In this document: positions 53,843 through 62,502 of the stretch, piece after piece
How the letters are laid out: every line of letters begins with the position of its first letter
Numbering within the stretch: the first letter of the stretch is position 1
Origin: Pseudomonas sp. TMP9
Lineage (GTDB): Bacteria > Pseudomonadota > Gammaproteobacteria > Pseudomonadales > Pseudomonadaceae
Direction: 5' to 3'
Length of the DNA stretch: 64,000 nt
NCBI RefSeq assembly: GCF_037943105.1
Contig: NZ_CP149803.1
Span: 1,674,001-1,738,000, forward strand
Made by a program: the position numbers and the translations under genes
The notes under the pieces: model-generated
What the model was told of the DNA's origin: nothing
Seen by the model: only the letters and a program-made list of their open reading frames with translations
The model's database searches: none

Positions 53843-55006
53843 TTATTTGGTTTCGTTGAACAGCTCACGGCCGATCAGCATGCGGCGGATTTCGCTGGTG
53901 CCGGCGCCGATCTCGTAGAGCTTGGCGTCGCGCAGCAAGCGGCCGGTGGGGTAGTCGTTGGTATAGCCATTGCCGCCGAGAATCTGGATCGCATCTAGGG
54001 CCATTTGTGTGGCGCGTTCGGCGGTGTACAGAATCACCCCCGCAGCGTCTTTGCGCGTGGTTTCGCCACGGTCGCAGGCCTGGGCGACTGCATAGAGGTA
54101 AGCGCGGCTGGCGTTGAGCTGGGTGTACATATCGGCGACTTTGCCTTGGATCAGCTGAAACTCGCCGATGCTCTGGCCAAACTGCTTGCGCTCGTGGATG
54201 TACGGCACGATCACATCCATACACGCCTGCATGATCCCGGTTGGGCCACCGGAGAGCACCACACGCTCGTAATCGAGGCCGCTCATCAGCACGCGCACGC
54301 CGCCGTTGAGCTGGCCGAGGATGTTTTCTTCCGGCACTTCGACGTTGTCGAAAAATAGCTCGCAGGTGTTGGAGCCGCGCATGCCGAGCTTGTCGAACTT
54401 ATTGCCACGGCTAAAACCCTTCCAGTCGCGCTCGACAATAAAGGCGCTAATGCCATGTGCGCCTTTGTCCAGATCGGTTTTGGCGTAGATCACGTAGGTG
54501 TTAGCGTCCGGCCCGTTAGTGATCCAAGTCTTGCTGCCGTTAAGCACGTAACGGTCGCCGTGTTTGTCGGCGCGCAGCTTCATCGACACCACATCGGAGC
54601 CGGCATTTGGCTCGCTCATAGCCAGTGCGCCAATGTGCTCACCGCTGACCAGCTTGGGCAGGTACTTGGCTTTTTGCTCGGTCGTGCCGTTGCGTTTGAT
54701 CTGATTGACACACAGGTTTGAATGCGCGCCGTAGGAGAGGGCCACCGACGCTGAGCCACGGCTGACTTCTTCCATGGCAATCACGTGGGCCAAGTAGCCA
54801 AGCCCAGAGCCGCCGTATTCTTCATCGACGGTGATACCGAGCAGGCCCATGTCACCCAACTTCTTCCACATATCGGCAGGGAACTGGTTTTCGCTGTCGA
54901 TGGCGGCGGCGCGCGGTGCCAGTTCCGCAGCGACAAAGGCTTGTGTCTGTTCGCGCAGCATGTCGAGGGTGTCGCCAAGGGCGAAGTTCAGGGACGGATA
55001 GCTCAT
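53843..55006 (-). CDS. liuA: Isovaleryl-CoA dehydrogenase
   Basis: The 387-residue FAD flavoprotein oxidises isovaleryl-CoA to 3-methylcrotonyl-CoA. It has the acyl-CoA dehydrogenase motifs [16 protein letters not shown] (FAD/substrate binding), [19 protein letters not shown] and the C-terminal [22 protein letters not shown]. The catalytic base position typical of isovaleryl enzymes, within the [12 protein letters not shown] helix, is present. It is the first catabolic gene after liuR, 29 bp away. Confidence 0.94.
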   Translation of the reverse strand: MSYPSLNFALGDTLDMLREQTQAFVAAELAPRAAAIDSENQFPADMWKKLGDMGLLGITVDEEYGGSGLGYLAHVIAMEEVSRGSASVALSYGAHSNLCVNQIKRNGTTEQKAKYLPKLVSGEHIGALAMSEPNAGSDVVSMKLRADKHGDRYVLNGSKTWITNGPDANTYVIYAKTDLDKGAHGISAFIVERDWKGFSRGNKFDKLGMRGSNTCELFFDNVEVPEENILGQLNGGVRVLMSGLDYERVVLSGGPTGIMQACMDVIVPYIHERKQFGQSIGEFQLIQGKVADMYTQLNASRAYLYAVAQACDRGETTRKDAAGVILYTAERATQMALDAIQILGGNGYTNDYPTGRLLRDAKLYEIGAGTSEIRRMLIGRELFNETK

Positions 55007-55035
55007 GGTTCCACCTGTGATATTTATTCTTAGGT

Positions 55036-55437
55036 TTAGGAGGTAATCAATTGTTTTTTATCGGTTTCAGCCAGCGCAGCAACGCAGCGTTCCTGCGCGG
55101 TGTCCAGCTCTAACTGCATCTGTTGGATGTCTAGAAGCTGTTGTTCAAGCTGCACGCGTCGTTCGGCGATCTTGCTCATAAAGGTATGCAACTGCTTACG
55201 ATTGCCGTGTACCGGGTCGTACAGCTCAATCAGTTCTTTGCACTCAGCCAAGGAAAAACCAATGCGTTTGCCGCGCAGGATCAGTTTTAAGGTGACCTTG
55301 TCTTTGGCCGTATAAATACGCTCTTGCCCTCGCCGTTCAGGGCTGAGCATCTGTTGTTCTTCGTAAAAACGAATGGCGCGGGTGGTGATATCCAGTTCGC
55401 GGGCCAGATCGGAAATGGAGTAGGTGGAGATGACCAT
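55036..55437 (-). CDS. liuR: MerR-family regulator LiuR
   Basis: The 133-residue regulator has the MerR winged helix ([22 protein letters not shown] then [19 protein letters not shown]) and a C-terminal coiled coil ([20 protein letters not shown]). LiuR controls the liu operon in response to branched-chain acyl-CoA intermediates. No cysteine metal site is present, as expected for an organic effector. A perfect palindrome 18 bp upstream of its start is the likely operator, implying self-regulated expression of the whole operon. Confidence 0.93.
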   Translation of the reverse strand: MVISTYSISDLARELDITTRAIRFYEEQQMLSPERRGQERIYTAKDKVTLKLILRGKRIGFSLAECKELIELYDPVHGNRKQLHTFMSKIAERRVQLEQQLLDIQQMQLELDTAQERCVAALAETDKKQLITS

Positions 55438-55454
55438 AAATAGGCTCGTGATTG

Positions 55455-55476
55455 ACCTTTACGTTAACGTAAAGGT
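55455..55476 (-). promoter_or_regulatory. LiuR operator palindrome
   Basis: A 22-bp perfect palindrome with half-site ACCTTTACGTT lies just ahead of liuR. It has the form of known LiuR/PsrA-like and MerR operators with a central GTTAAC. A TTGACA hexamer on the same strand (about 55492-55497) could be the -35 element. Confidence 0.78.
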
Positions 55477-55619
55477 GCGACAAGCGCCTGTCAAGTCAAC
55501 AGCGGTGCGCACAAGGAGCAGATAGAGTCGTCAGTGTGAACGCCTGCACGGTAGCGTCGGCAGGCGATTATGAGAGCCAGAGAGGGGTTAATTGAATTAA
55601 CTATCAATAACTTAACAGG

Positions 55620-56552
55620 TCAAGTTAATGCTTTTACTGCTTTAGCTTCCTGAGCCAAGGCTTGCTGGGCTATCTCAATGATTTGCTCACGCATCCACCG
55701 GTTAGCGGGGTCTTGGTCGGTGCTTTCGTGCCAATAGATGTGGGTTTCTAATGGCGTCATGTCTTTAATAGGCAGATCGACAAAGTGCAGATCATTGCGC
55801 CGGGCGAAGCGTTCTGGGACGGTCATCACCATGTCGGTGTTTTGCAGTACCGTGGTGGCCATCAGGTAATGCTGCGAGCGCAGGGCGATTTTACGCTGCA
55901 TGCCCATGCGGCCCAGCGCTAAGTCGACGTGACCGAGGCCGCTGCGGCGACTGGAAATATGGATGTGGGTCATGCCCATATAGTCCTCGAGGCTGATTTT
56001 TTCCTTAGCCATCGGGTGACCGCGGCGCATGGCGCAGACGTATCGGTCCTCCATCAAGCGCACATGGCGCACCTGCGGGTCGGTGTTGAGCGGTGCATCG
56101 ACGGCAAAGTCCAAGCGGCCAGCAGCCAGTTCTTTGGTGGTTTCGCGGCGTCGGGCCAGCATGCTTTCGATATTCACATTGGGCGCCATTCGGCGCAGAC
56201 GCTGGAACAGCGGCGGCAAGATGATCGCCTCGGTGAGGTCAGTCATGCTGATGCGGAAGGTTTTATTGGCCTGCAGCGGGTTGAAAATGCGGCTTTCTTG
56301 CACCGAGATACGCAGTTGCTGCAGGGCATTGCGCACCGGGCCGATGATGTTCTGCGCCATCGGAGTCGGCACCATGCCTTGAGCAGTGCGGACAAACAGC
56401 GGGTCATTAAAGGTTTCGCGCAGGCGCGCCAGCGCATTTGAGACTGCCGGTTGGGTAATGCCGACAATCTGCCCGGCGCGGGTTAGATTCGCTTCGGTGT
56501 AAATAGCATCGAAAACGACAAAGAGGTTGAGGTCGACCTTGTTCAGATTCAT
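55620..56552 (-). CDS. LysR-family transcriptional regulator
   Basis: The 310-residue regulator has the LysR N-terminal helix-turn-helix (LNLFVVFDAIYTEANLTRA, then GITQPAVSNALARLR) and a periplasmic-binding-protein-like effector domain. The PTPMAQNIIGPVRNALQQLR linker and FRISMTDLTEAIILPPL resemble the NodD/SyrM-like branch of the family. It is divergent from the acyl-CoA dehydrogenase gene at 56717, across a 164-bp intergenic region, so it probably controls that gene. The inducer is unknown. Confidence 0.9.
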   Translation of the reverse strand: MNLNKVDLNLFVVFDAIYTEANLTRAGQIVGITQPAVSNALARLRETFNDPLFVRTAQGMVPTPMAQNIIGPVRNALQQLRISVQESRIFNPLQANKTFRISMTDLTEAIILPPLFQRLRRMAPNVNIESMLARRRETTKELAAGRLDFAVDAPLNTDPQVRHVRLMEDRYVCAMRRGHPMAKEKISLEDYMGMTHIHISSRRSGLGHVDLALGRMGMQRKIALRSQHYLMATTVLQNTDMVMTVPERFARRNDLHFVDLPIKDMTPLETHIYWHESTDQDPANRWMREQIIEIAQQALAQEAKAVKALT

Positions 56553-56716
56553 TACACGCTCACTCGGCAGGTTGTCGGAATCACTGGATCATATATCGGT
56601 GATGAATGTTTATACACGGTGAGAATAGATTAGATAAATCCTAAGCCCTGCTCTAGCATCATTTCACGTCATCGAGTTCCCTAAAATCAGCGTCAGAAGT
56701 CAGAAGGTAGCCCCCC

Positions 56717-57946
56717 ATGGATTTCGCCTACTCCCCCAAGGTTCAGCAACTGCGTGAACGCGTCAGCGCGTTTATGGAGAGCCATGTCTATCCCGCCGAA
56801 GCCGTGTTTGAACAACAGGTCAACCAAGGCGATCGCTGGCAGCCCACTGCAATCATGGAAGAGCTGAAAACCAAAGCGAAGGCTGAAGGTCTGTGGAACC
56901 TGTTTTTGCCGGAGTCGAAATTGGGCGCCGGTCTGACTAACAGCGAATACGCGCCGCTGGCGGAAATTATGGGCAGCTCCCTGATCGGTGCCGAGCCCTT
57001 CAACTGCGCCGCGCCCGACACCGGTAACATGGAAGTGTTGGTGCGCTACGCCAACGAAGCGCAGAAGGAAAAGTGGCTCAAGCCGTTATTGGACGGCACG
57101 ATCCGTTCTGCCTTCGCCATGACCGAGCCGGGTGTTGCGTCGAGCGATGCCACCAATATGCAAGCCAGCGCCGTGCGCGACGGTGACGAATGGGTCATCA
57201 ATGGCACTAAATGGTGGACATCGGGTGCTTGCGATCCACGCTGCAAGATTATGATTTTTATGGGCCTGACCAACCCAGACGGTCCCCGCCATGCCCAGCA
57301 TTCGATGATTCTGGTGCCGATGGACACCCCAGGGGTGAAAGTGGTGCGCCCGTTGCCGGTATTTGGTTATGACGACGCCCCCCATGGTCACGCCGAAGTG
57401 CTGTTTGAGAACGTGCGCGTGCCCTACGATAGCGTGTTGCTGGGCGAGGGCCGTGGTTTTGAAATTGCTCAGGGTCGCCTTGGCCCAGGCCGGATTCACC
57501 ATTGCATGCGCTCCATCGGTATGGCCGAGCGCGCGCTGAAGCTAATGTGTGAGCGTGCTATCAGCCGCACAGCATTCGGCAAGCCGTTAGCGCGTCTGGG
57601 CGGCAACATCGACCTGATCGCCGACTCGCGGATGGAGATCAACATGGCGCGCCTGTTGACCCTTAACGCGGCGTACATGATGGACACCGTCGGCAATAAG
57701 ATTGCTGCCAGTGAAATTGCCCAGATCAAAGTGGTCGCACCTAACGTGGCGCTTAAAGTGATCGACCGGGCGATCCAAATTCACGGCGGCGCAGGCGTCT
57801 CCAACGACTTCCCGTTGGCTTACTGGTACGCCATGCAGCGCACGCTGCGCCTGGCTGATGGTCCGGACGAAGTGCACCGCGCCGCTATTGGTAAGTTCGA
57901 GATTGGCAAGTACGTGTCCAAAGACATGATGAAAGCCAGCCGTTAA
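56717..57946 (+). CDS. Acyl-CoA dehydrogenase
   Basis: The 409-residue flavoprotein belongs to the ACAD10/11-like branch of acyl-CoA dehydrogenases. It shows [56 protein letters not shown] and the C-terminal [20 protein letters not shown]. The [17 protein letters not shown] end is characteristic of the branch. The substrate chain length is unknown. Its divergent LysR neighbour is the likely regulator. Confidence 0.92.
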   Translation: MDFAYSPKVQQLRERVSAFMESHVYPAEAVFEQQVNQGDRWQPTAIMEELKTKAKAEGLWNLFLPESKLGAGLTNSEYAPLAEIMGSSLIGAEPFNCAAPDTGNMEVLVRYANEAQKEKWLKPLLDGTIRSAFAMTEPGVASSDATNMQASAVRDGDEWVINGTKWWTSGACDPRCKIMIFMGLTNPDGPRHAQHSMILVPMDTPGVKVVRPLPVFGYDDAPHGHAEVLFENVRVPYDSVLLGEGRGFEIAQGRLGPGRIHHCMRSIGMAERALKLMCERAISRTAFGKPLARLGGNIDLIADSRMEINMARLLTLNAAYMMDTVGNKIAASEIAQIKVVAPNVALKVIDRAIQIHGGAGVSNDFPLAYWYAMQRTLRLADGPDEVHRAAIGKFEIGKYVSKDMMKASR

Positions 57947-57966
57947 GGCGTTTCAGAATGGCAAAA

Positions 57967-57994
57967 CACAAGGCCCGCAAATTGCGGGCCTTGT
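57967..57994. terminator. Hairpin after acyl-CoA dehydrogenase
   Basis: A 12-bp perfect stem (CAAGGCCCGCAA with TTGCGGGCCTTG) has almost no loop beyond the AT centre, so the tip must open. It lies between convergent genes. The following T-tract is weak. Confidence 0.65.
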
Positions 57995-58005
57995 GCGTAT
58001 TGGGC

Positions 58006-58209
58006 TCAGTGCGCGTTATCAGGCGGGGCTGCTCGGTCCTGTGGGTGGCTGCTGTGTTGTAACCAGAGCAGGCGCATGTGCAGTTGCGCGGCAAACGCGC
58101 GCGCGGTTTTTTCATCATTAAAGGTTAGGCAGCGGCGGCCCATGCGCACTTGCCAGTGCAGTTGATCGCGCTGCAGCAGCGCTTCAATGGTGATGGCGGG
58201 AGTATTCAA
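58006..58209 (-). CDS. Small hypothetical protein coupled to terC
   Basis: This 67-residue protein starts at TTG 58209, which overlaps the terC stop (TTGA), suggesting translational coupling. It has a compact, His/Arg-rich sequence (LHWQVRMGRRCLTFNDEKTARAFAAQLHMRLLWLQ) consistent with a small alpha-beta domain. I do not recognise the family. No membrane helix is present. The unusual start codon and small size make it less certain than its neighbours. Confidence 0.55.
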   Translation of the reverse strand: MNTPAITIEALLQRDQLHWQVRMGRRCLTFNDEKTARAFAAQLHMRLLWLQHSSHPQDRAAPPDNAH

Positions 58210-59198
58210 GCGATTCGATTCTCTGCCTCAGGTGCGCGGGTTTTACGCAGTGATAACAATACGCCACCGACGAGCAGACCGACTGTTACGCCCAGTGAAA
58301 GCAAGGCTGGCACGTCGACCAGATCATGCAGCAAGATTTTGCCACCGATAAACATCAGCACCCATGCCAAGGCGTATTTCAGGTAGATAAAACGGTGCAT
58401 CAGGGCTGCCAAGGCAAAGTACAGCGCGCGTAGACCGAGAACGGCCAAGATGTTCGAGGTGTAAACGATAAAAGGGTCTTGGGAGATGGCCAGAACCGCC
58501 GGCACGCTGTCCATGGCGAACACCAGATCAGCAAGCTCAATCAGCATCAACGCAAGCAGCAGCGGGGTGGCATACAGCAGGCTCTTGCCAAGTGTTTGAT
58601 CATCCTGCCGGATCAAGAAGCGCCCATGGTCGGTATTATTTGTGATTCTTACATGGCGCTTAAAAAACAACAGCACGCGGTTTTCGCTTAAGTCCGGGTG
58701 TTGTTGTGCCTGCGTGGTCAGCATACGCGCGCCGCTAATGAGCAAAAATACACCGAATACATATAGCACCCAGGCAACGTTATTCACCAGCGCCGCACCC
58801 AGCCCGATCATCAAGGCGCGCAGCACAATCACCCCCACGATGCCCCAGAACAATACGCGGTGCTGATAGCGCCTGGGGATGGCGAAAAAGTTGAGGATCG
58901 CGGCCATCACAAACACGTTATCCATCGACAGTGACTGTTCAATCAAAAAGCCGGTGTAAAACTCCAGTGCTTTAGTCGCCCCGAGTTGCCACCAAATCCA
59001 GCCGCCAAAGGCGACCCCCACGCTGAAGTAGCCGCTGTATAGCAGGAGGCTTTCACGCATCTCGATTTCATGTTTATCGCGGTGCAGCACACCAAGGTCG
59101 AGCACCAACAACCCGATAACGATCAGCAAAAATGTCAGCCAAAACCAGGCGGGGGTGCCGAACAGCGGAGCAGTGAGAAGGGTTATTAGCGTATCCAT
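58206..59198 (-). CDS. TerC-family integral membrane protein (Alx-like)
   Basis: The 330-residue protein has about nine membrane helices with the conserved acidic membrane motifs of TerC: LDLGVLHRDKHEIEMRES, SLSMDNVFVMAAILNFF and LADLVFAMDSVPAVLAISQD. Members including E. coli Alx are implicated in manganese export or metal homeostasis. A small gene follows with a 4-bp overlap. I looked for a yybP-ykoY manganese riboswitch in the 120-bp leader and could not see its conserved elements. Confidence 0.92.
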   Translation of the reverse strand: MDTLITLLTAPLFGTPAWFWLTFLLIVIGLLVLDLGVLHRDKHEIEMRESLLLYSGYFSVGVAFGGWIWWQLGATKALEFYTGFLIEQSLSMDNVFVMAAILNFFAIPRRYQHRVLFWGIVGVIVLRALMIGLGAALVNNVAWVLYVFGVFLLISGARMLTTQAQQHPDLSENRVLLFFKRHVRITNNTDHGRFLIRQDDQTLGKSLLYATPLLLALMLIELADLVFAMDSVPAVLAISQDPFIVYTSNILAVLGLRALYFALAALMHRFIYLKYALAWVLMFIGGKILLHDLVDVPALLSLGVTVGLLVGGVLLSLRKTRAPEAENRIA

Positions 59199-59321
59199 TG
59201 CATCACCTCAAATGCCTGTCCAAGTTAACAAGCAACTCAGTAACTGCGGCATCAGCAGGTAGGCTCACAGACAGCAGGACCTGGCGTCAAGCACGCTCAG
59301 GTTGAATTGGTAGCTTGTGTA

Positions 59322-60704
59322 TCAGTAGATCCAAACCTCCACGCGGCGATTCTTGATCCGACCGTCTTGGGTGCTGTTGATGGCAACAGGTAGCTCATCG
59401 CCAAGGCCGATGATGCCGCGGAAGGTCACGCCACCTTGATTCAACTCACGACGCACAGCCATGGCGCGCAGCTTGGATAACAATTCTGCGCGGGCCGGGT
59501 CGGGCTTAGCATCCCCGAAGCCGACTAGCACCACATCACCCTTGAGCTTATTTTGCTCGCGTAAGTAGCTCATTAGCCGGTTGAGGTCGTGCCGGGCTTT
59601 GTTATCAAGGCTGGCGCTGCCTTCCTGAAAGCGGAAGTTTACCGACAAGCGTTGCGCGTTTTGCGCCAGAGCTTGGTAGTCAGCCGGCATCGTCGCCTGG
59701 GGTGGAATTTTCACCGCCTTAACGGTCTGCGCGATAAATCCACTCTGCTCAACAATCGCCTGGCCGCGCGGGCTGTGGGCGAACTGCAGCAGCGCGCGAG
59801 CCCATGGGTTGCTCGACTGCGGCGGGTTGTACAGAAATAAGCGCCGTGACAGCGGGTAGTCCTCGGTGGCAATCAGGGTCAGGCTTGGCAGCATGGGTTG
59901 CGAATCGCCGGCCGCGATGGCCACAGCCTTGGCTTGGCGAATATAGGGCAAGCCGATAAAACCGATGCCATTGCGGTCCTGACTTACAGCATCAGAGAGC
60001 TTATCGCTGGACTCAAAGCGCTTGGCAGTGGTGGCCAAGGTTTTACCGTTGGCACTGAGTACCAGCTCTTTGAAGGTGTCGTAGGTGCCAGATTGATCAT
60101 CACGGGCATACAGGTTGATGACGCCAGGGCGCGCGCCCAGCTGCTCCCAGTCGGTGAACTCACCGGCAAACACCTGCGCCACTTGTGCAGTATTGAGGGC
60201 GGAGATGGGGTTATCTGGGTGCAGGATGATGGCCAAGCCATCAAGCGCGATAATTTGCTCGGCCGCAGGGCTTCTCATGTCACCCAGCGCTTGCAGGCTG
60301 TTGGTCTCGCTGTCCTTAATCGGCCGAGATGAGGCGGCCAGTTCAGCGCTGCCATCGACCAATGAAGTGAACCCAGTGCCTGAGCCGTGGGCGAATACAT
60401 CAATGCTTACGCGGCGGCCATCAGCGGTCTTACCGATAACCCGTTGCTCGTTTTCGACTGCCCCGGCCTCAGTACGAATGGCCGTTAGGCCTTGTTCTTC
60501 GAACAGCCCTTCAACCAACGCTGGGCCTAACTTAGCGCCAATGGTGTTGGAGCCTTGGATGCGCAGTACGCTGCTGTTATCGGTTGCGGCGGGCAGGGCC
60601 GCGAAAACCGACCAGGGCAGGGCGTAGCAGATGGAGGCGAGCAGCAAAAAGCTGATGGTGCGGGCCCAAGTATCACGATCTGAAGCAGAGTGGCTGCGTG
60701 GCAT
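59322..60704 (-). CDS. Phosphate-binding-like (PstS) domain fused to OmpA C-terminal domain
   Basis: The 460-residue exported protein has an N-terminal hydrophobic signal (about 15-36). A PstS-like solute-binding domain at about 45-320 includes LRIQGSNTIGAKLGPALVEG, DVFAHGSGTGF, GVINLYARDDQSGTYDTF and an SRRLFLYNPP region. An OmpA-type peptidoglycan-binding domain occupies about 345-460 (VVLVGFGDAKPDPARAELLS, then VRRELNQGGV). The serine/glycine phosphate loops resemble PstS. The fusion suggests a cell-wall-anchored binding protein. No Pst permease genes are adjacent. Confidence 0.88.
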   Translation of the reverse strand: MPRSHSASDRDTWARTISFLLLASICYALPWSVFAALPAATDNSSVLRIQGSNTIGAKLGPALVEGLFEEQGLTAIRTEAGAVENEQRVIGKTADGRRVSIDVFAHGSGTGFTSLVDGSAELAASSRPIKDSETNSLQALGDMRSPAAEQIIALDGLAIILHPDNPISALNTAQVAQVFAGEFTDWEQLGARPGVINLYARDDQSGTYDTFKELVLSANGKTLATTAKRFESSDKLSDAVSQDRNGIGFIGLPYIRQAKAVAIAAGDSQPMLPSLTLIATEDYPLSRRLFLYNPPQSSNPWARALLQFAHSPRGQAIVEQSGFIAQTVKAVKIPPQATMPADYQALAQNAQRLSVNFRFQEGSASLDNKARHDLNRLMSYLREQNKLKGDVVLVGFGDAKPDPARAELLSKLRAMAVRRELNQGGVTFRGIIGLGDELPVAINSTQDGRIKNRRVEVWIY

Positions 60705-60808
60705 GCGGCAAACACCTTATGGGGGTGAGTGAAAGTGCCACGACGATAAGACAAATAGGTGACTGCAATATGACAGCCACTTACCCGAATGATGCCTCTA
60801 TTACAGGC

Positions 60809-61624
60809 TTATTCGCCGAGTTGTAGCCAGATTGGCGCATGGTCTGATGGTTTTTCCATGCCGCGCAGATCGTAGTCGACACCGGCATCTTCGATCCGTG
60901 CCTGCAGTGCTTGGGAGGCGAGAATCACATCGATGCGTAGGCCACGCTTAGGCTCGTCTTCGAAACCGCGACTGCGGTAGTCAAACCAGCTGAAACGGTC
61001 ACTCACCTGAGGGTTGAGATGGCGGAAGCTGTCGACCAGCCCCCAGTTCTTCAGCGTGGCCAGCCATTCACGCTCTTCCGGCAGGAAGCTGCACTTACCG
61101 CTTTTTAACCAGCGCAGTCGGTTCGGTTCACCGATACCGATGTCGATATCTTCCGGCGAGATATTGATATCGCCCATCACCACCAACGCTTGCTCGGGGC
61201 TGAACTGATCCAGCAGCAGGTTTTGCAAGTCGGCGTAAAAGCGTTGCTTGGCCGGGAACTTGGTCGGATGGTCGCGGCTTTCACCTTGCGGGAAATAGCC
61301 ATTCATCACGGTAATGGGGTTGCCTTGGGCGTCAGCAAATGTGCCGTAAATAAAGCGCCGCTGAGCGTCATCAGCATCACCGCTAAAGCCCTTGTGCAGG
61401 CTTAAGGGGGCTTCGCGTGAGAGCAGGGCGACGCCGTAATGACCTTTCTGGCCATGATAGTGCACGTGGTATCCCAGCTCGCGGATGTGCTCTGCGGGGA
61501 ACTGCTCATCCGCCACCTTGGTTTCTTGCAGGCCAATGACATCCGGCTGATGCTTGTCGATGAGTGCTGCCAGTTGATGCGGGCGCGCACGCAATCCATT
61601 GATATTGAAGGAGACGATCTTCAT
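60809..61624 (-). CDS. xthA: Exodeoxyribonuclease III
   Basis: The 271-residue enzyme is an AP endonuclease/3'-5' exonuclease of base-excision repair. It has the EEP-fold motifs [15 protein letters not shown] (metal-binding Glu), [35 protein letters not shown] and the C-terminal catalytic [10 protein letters not shown]. Length and order match E. coli XthA and its Pseudomonas relatives. The arrangement with the following acetyltransferase and tamA genes is conserved in P. aeruginosa. Confidence 0.95.
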   Translation of the reverse strand: MKIVSFNINGLRARPHQLAALIDKHQPDVIGLQETKVADEQFPAEHIRELGYHVHYHGQKGHYGVALLSREAPLSLHKGFSGDADDAQRRFIYGTFADAQGNPITVMNGYFPQGESRDHPTKFPAKQRFYADLQNLLLDQFSPEQALVVMGDINISPEDIDIGIGEPNRLRWLKSGKCSFLPEEREWLATLKNWGLVDSFRHLNPQVSDRFSWFDYRSRGFEDEPKRGLRIDVILASQALQARIEDAGVDYDLRGMEKPSDHAPIWLQLGE

Positions 61625-61765
61625 GGGCGGCAGTTCTCAATAAGACGCTGGAAAGCGCCGATGCTAGCCCATTGCAGGCGCAAGCGGCCAGTCTGTGGCG
61701 GTCAGTGGGGCGCGGTGTTACCGTAGCCACAGGCCCATAAATCAAGAACGACAGAGGTCAAACAT

Positions 61766-62407
61766 ATGCCCAATACTCTCGCCGAAGTTCGCATGCTCGA
61801 CAGCGGTTACGATCGCGAAGCGCGCTCGCTGCTGTATCACGCCTACCGCCACGACCCCACGTTCGCCTACCTGTTTGAAGCTGAGCGGCCCGGCTATGAC
61901 CAACGTGTGCGCGCCACTGTGCGTGAGTTGGTGCAGCAACATTTTGCCGAGGACCTGCCCGCCATTGGCTTGTTGATTGATGACCGTCTGATCGGCATGG
62001 CGCTGATCGCGCCGCCGCAGCGCCGCATGGACATCACCGAGAGCTGGAGCTGGCGCATGCGCATGCTGTTGACTACGGGGTTCGGTTGCACCAAGCGCTA
62101 TCTGGAATACCACGATGCGGTAATCGCCTGCCTGCCGCCTGGGCAGTATCACGTGTTGCCATTACTCGGTGTGCACCCGGAGTATCAGGGGCAGCGTTTG
62201 GGTGAGCAGTTGCTGGAAGCCCTGCATAACTGGTGCGCAGAAGATGCCCACTCCCAAGGCGTGGTGCTCGACACGGGTAATGCGCATTACTTGGACTTCT
62301 ACAAACGCCAGGGTTATGAGGAGGTCGGCACAGTGGCCATCGGCCCTATAATCGAGCACGTGTTCTTCCATGCCAGCCCGCAAATAGCGGTCAAAGCCAG
62401 CGCTTAA
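61766..62407 (+). CDS. GNAT-family N-acetyltransferase
   Basis: The 213-residue protein carries the acetyl-CoA binding signature of the fold: LPLLGVHPEYQGQRLGEQLLEAL (motif A with Q/RxxGxG/A-like loop) near residue 132, and a C-terminal DTGNAHYLDFYKRQGYEEVG. The N-terminal half (VRMLDSGYDREARSLLYHAYRHD) resembles other Pseudomonas GNAT proteins encoded next to xthA. The acceptor substrate is unknown. It is divergent from xthA. Confidence 0.9.
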   Translation: MPNTLAEVRMLDSGYDREARSLLYHAYRHDPTFAYLFEAERPGYDQRVRATVRELVQQHFAEDLPAIGLLIDDRLIGMALIAPPQRRMDITESWSWRMRMLLTTGFGCTKRYLEYHDAVIACLPPGQYHVLPLLGVHPEYQGQRLGEQLLEALHNWCAEDAHSQGVVLDTGNAHYLDFYKRQGYEEVGTVAIGPIIEHVFFHASPQIAVKASA

Positions 62408-62414
62408 GCCTCAA

Positions 62415-62443
62415 GACTCGATAGGCCAAGCCCTATCGAGTCG
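62415..62443 (+). terminator. Hairpin after the acetyltransferase gene
   Basis: The stem GACTCGATAG pairs with CTATCGAGTC around a short loop. There is no T-tract, so termination may be partial. Confidence 0.55.
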
Positions 62444-62502
62444 CAACTAATTCCCTGCGCGGAGGCTCTAAACCGGCCCAGCGTCCGTGCTAGCATCGCC
62501 CC

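Noticed and set aside
59199..59321. Possible manganese (yybP-ykoY) riboswitch ahead of terC
   Set aside because: The conserved sequence blocks of that riboswitch class were not found in the leader.
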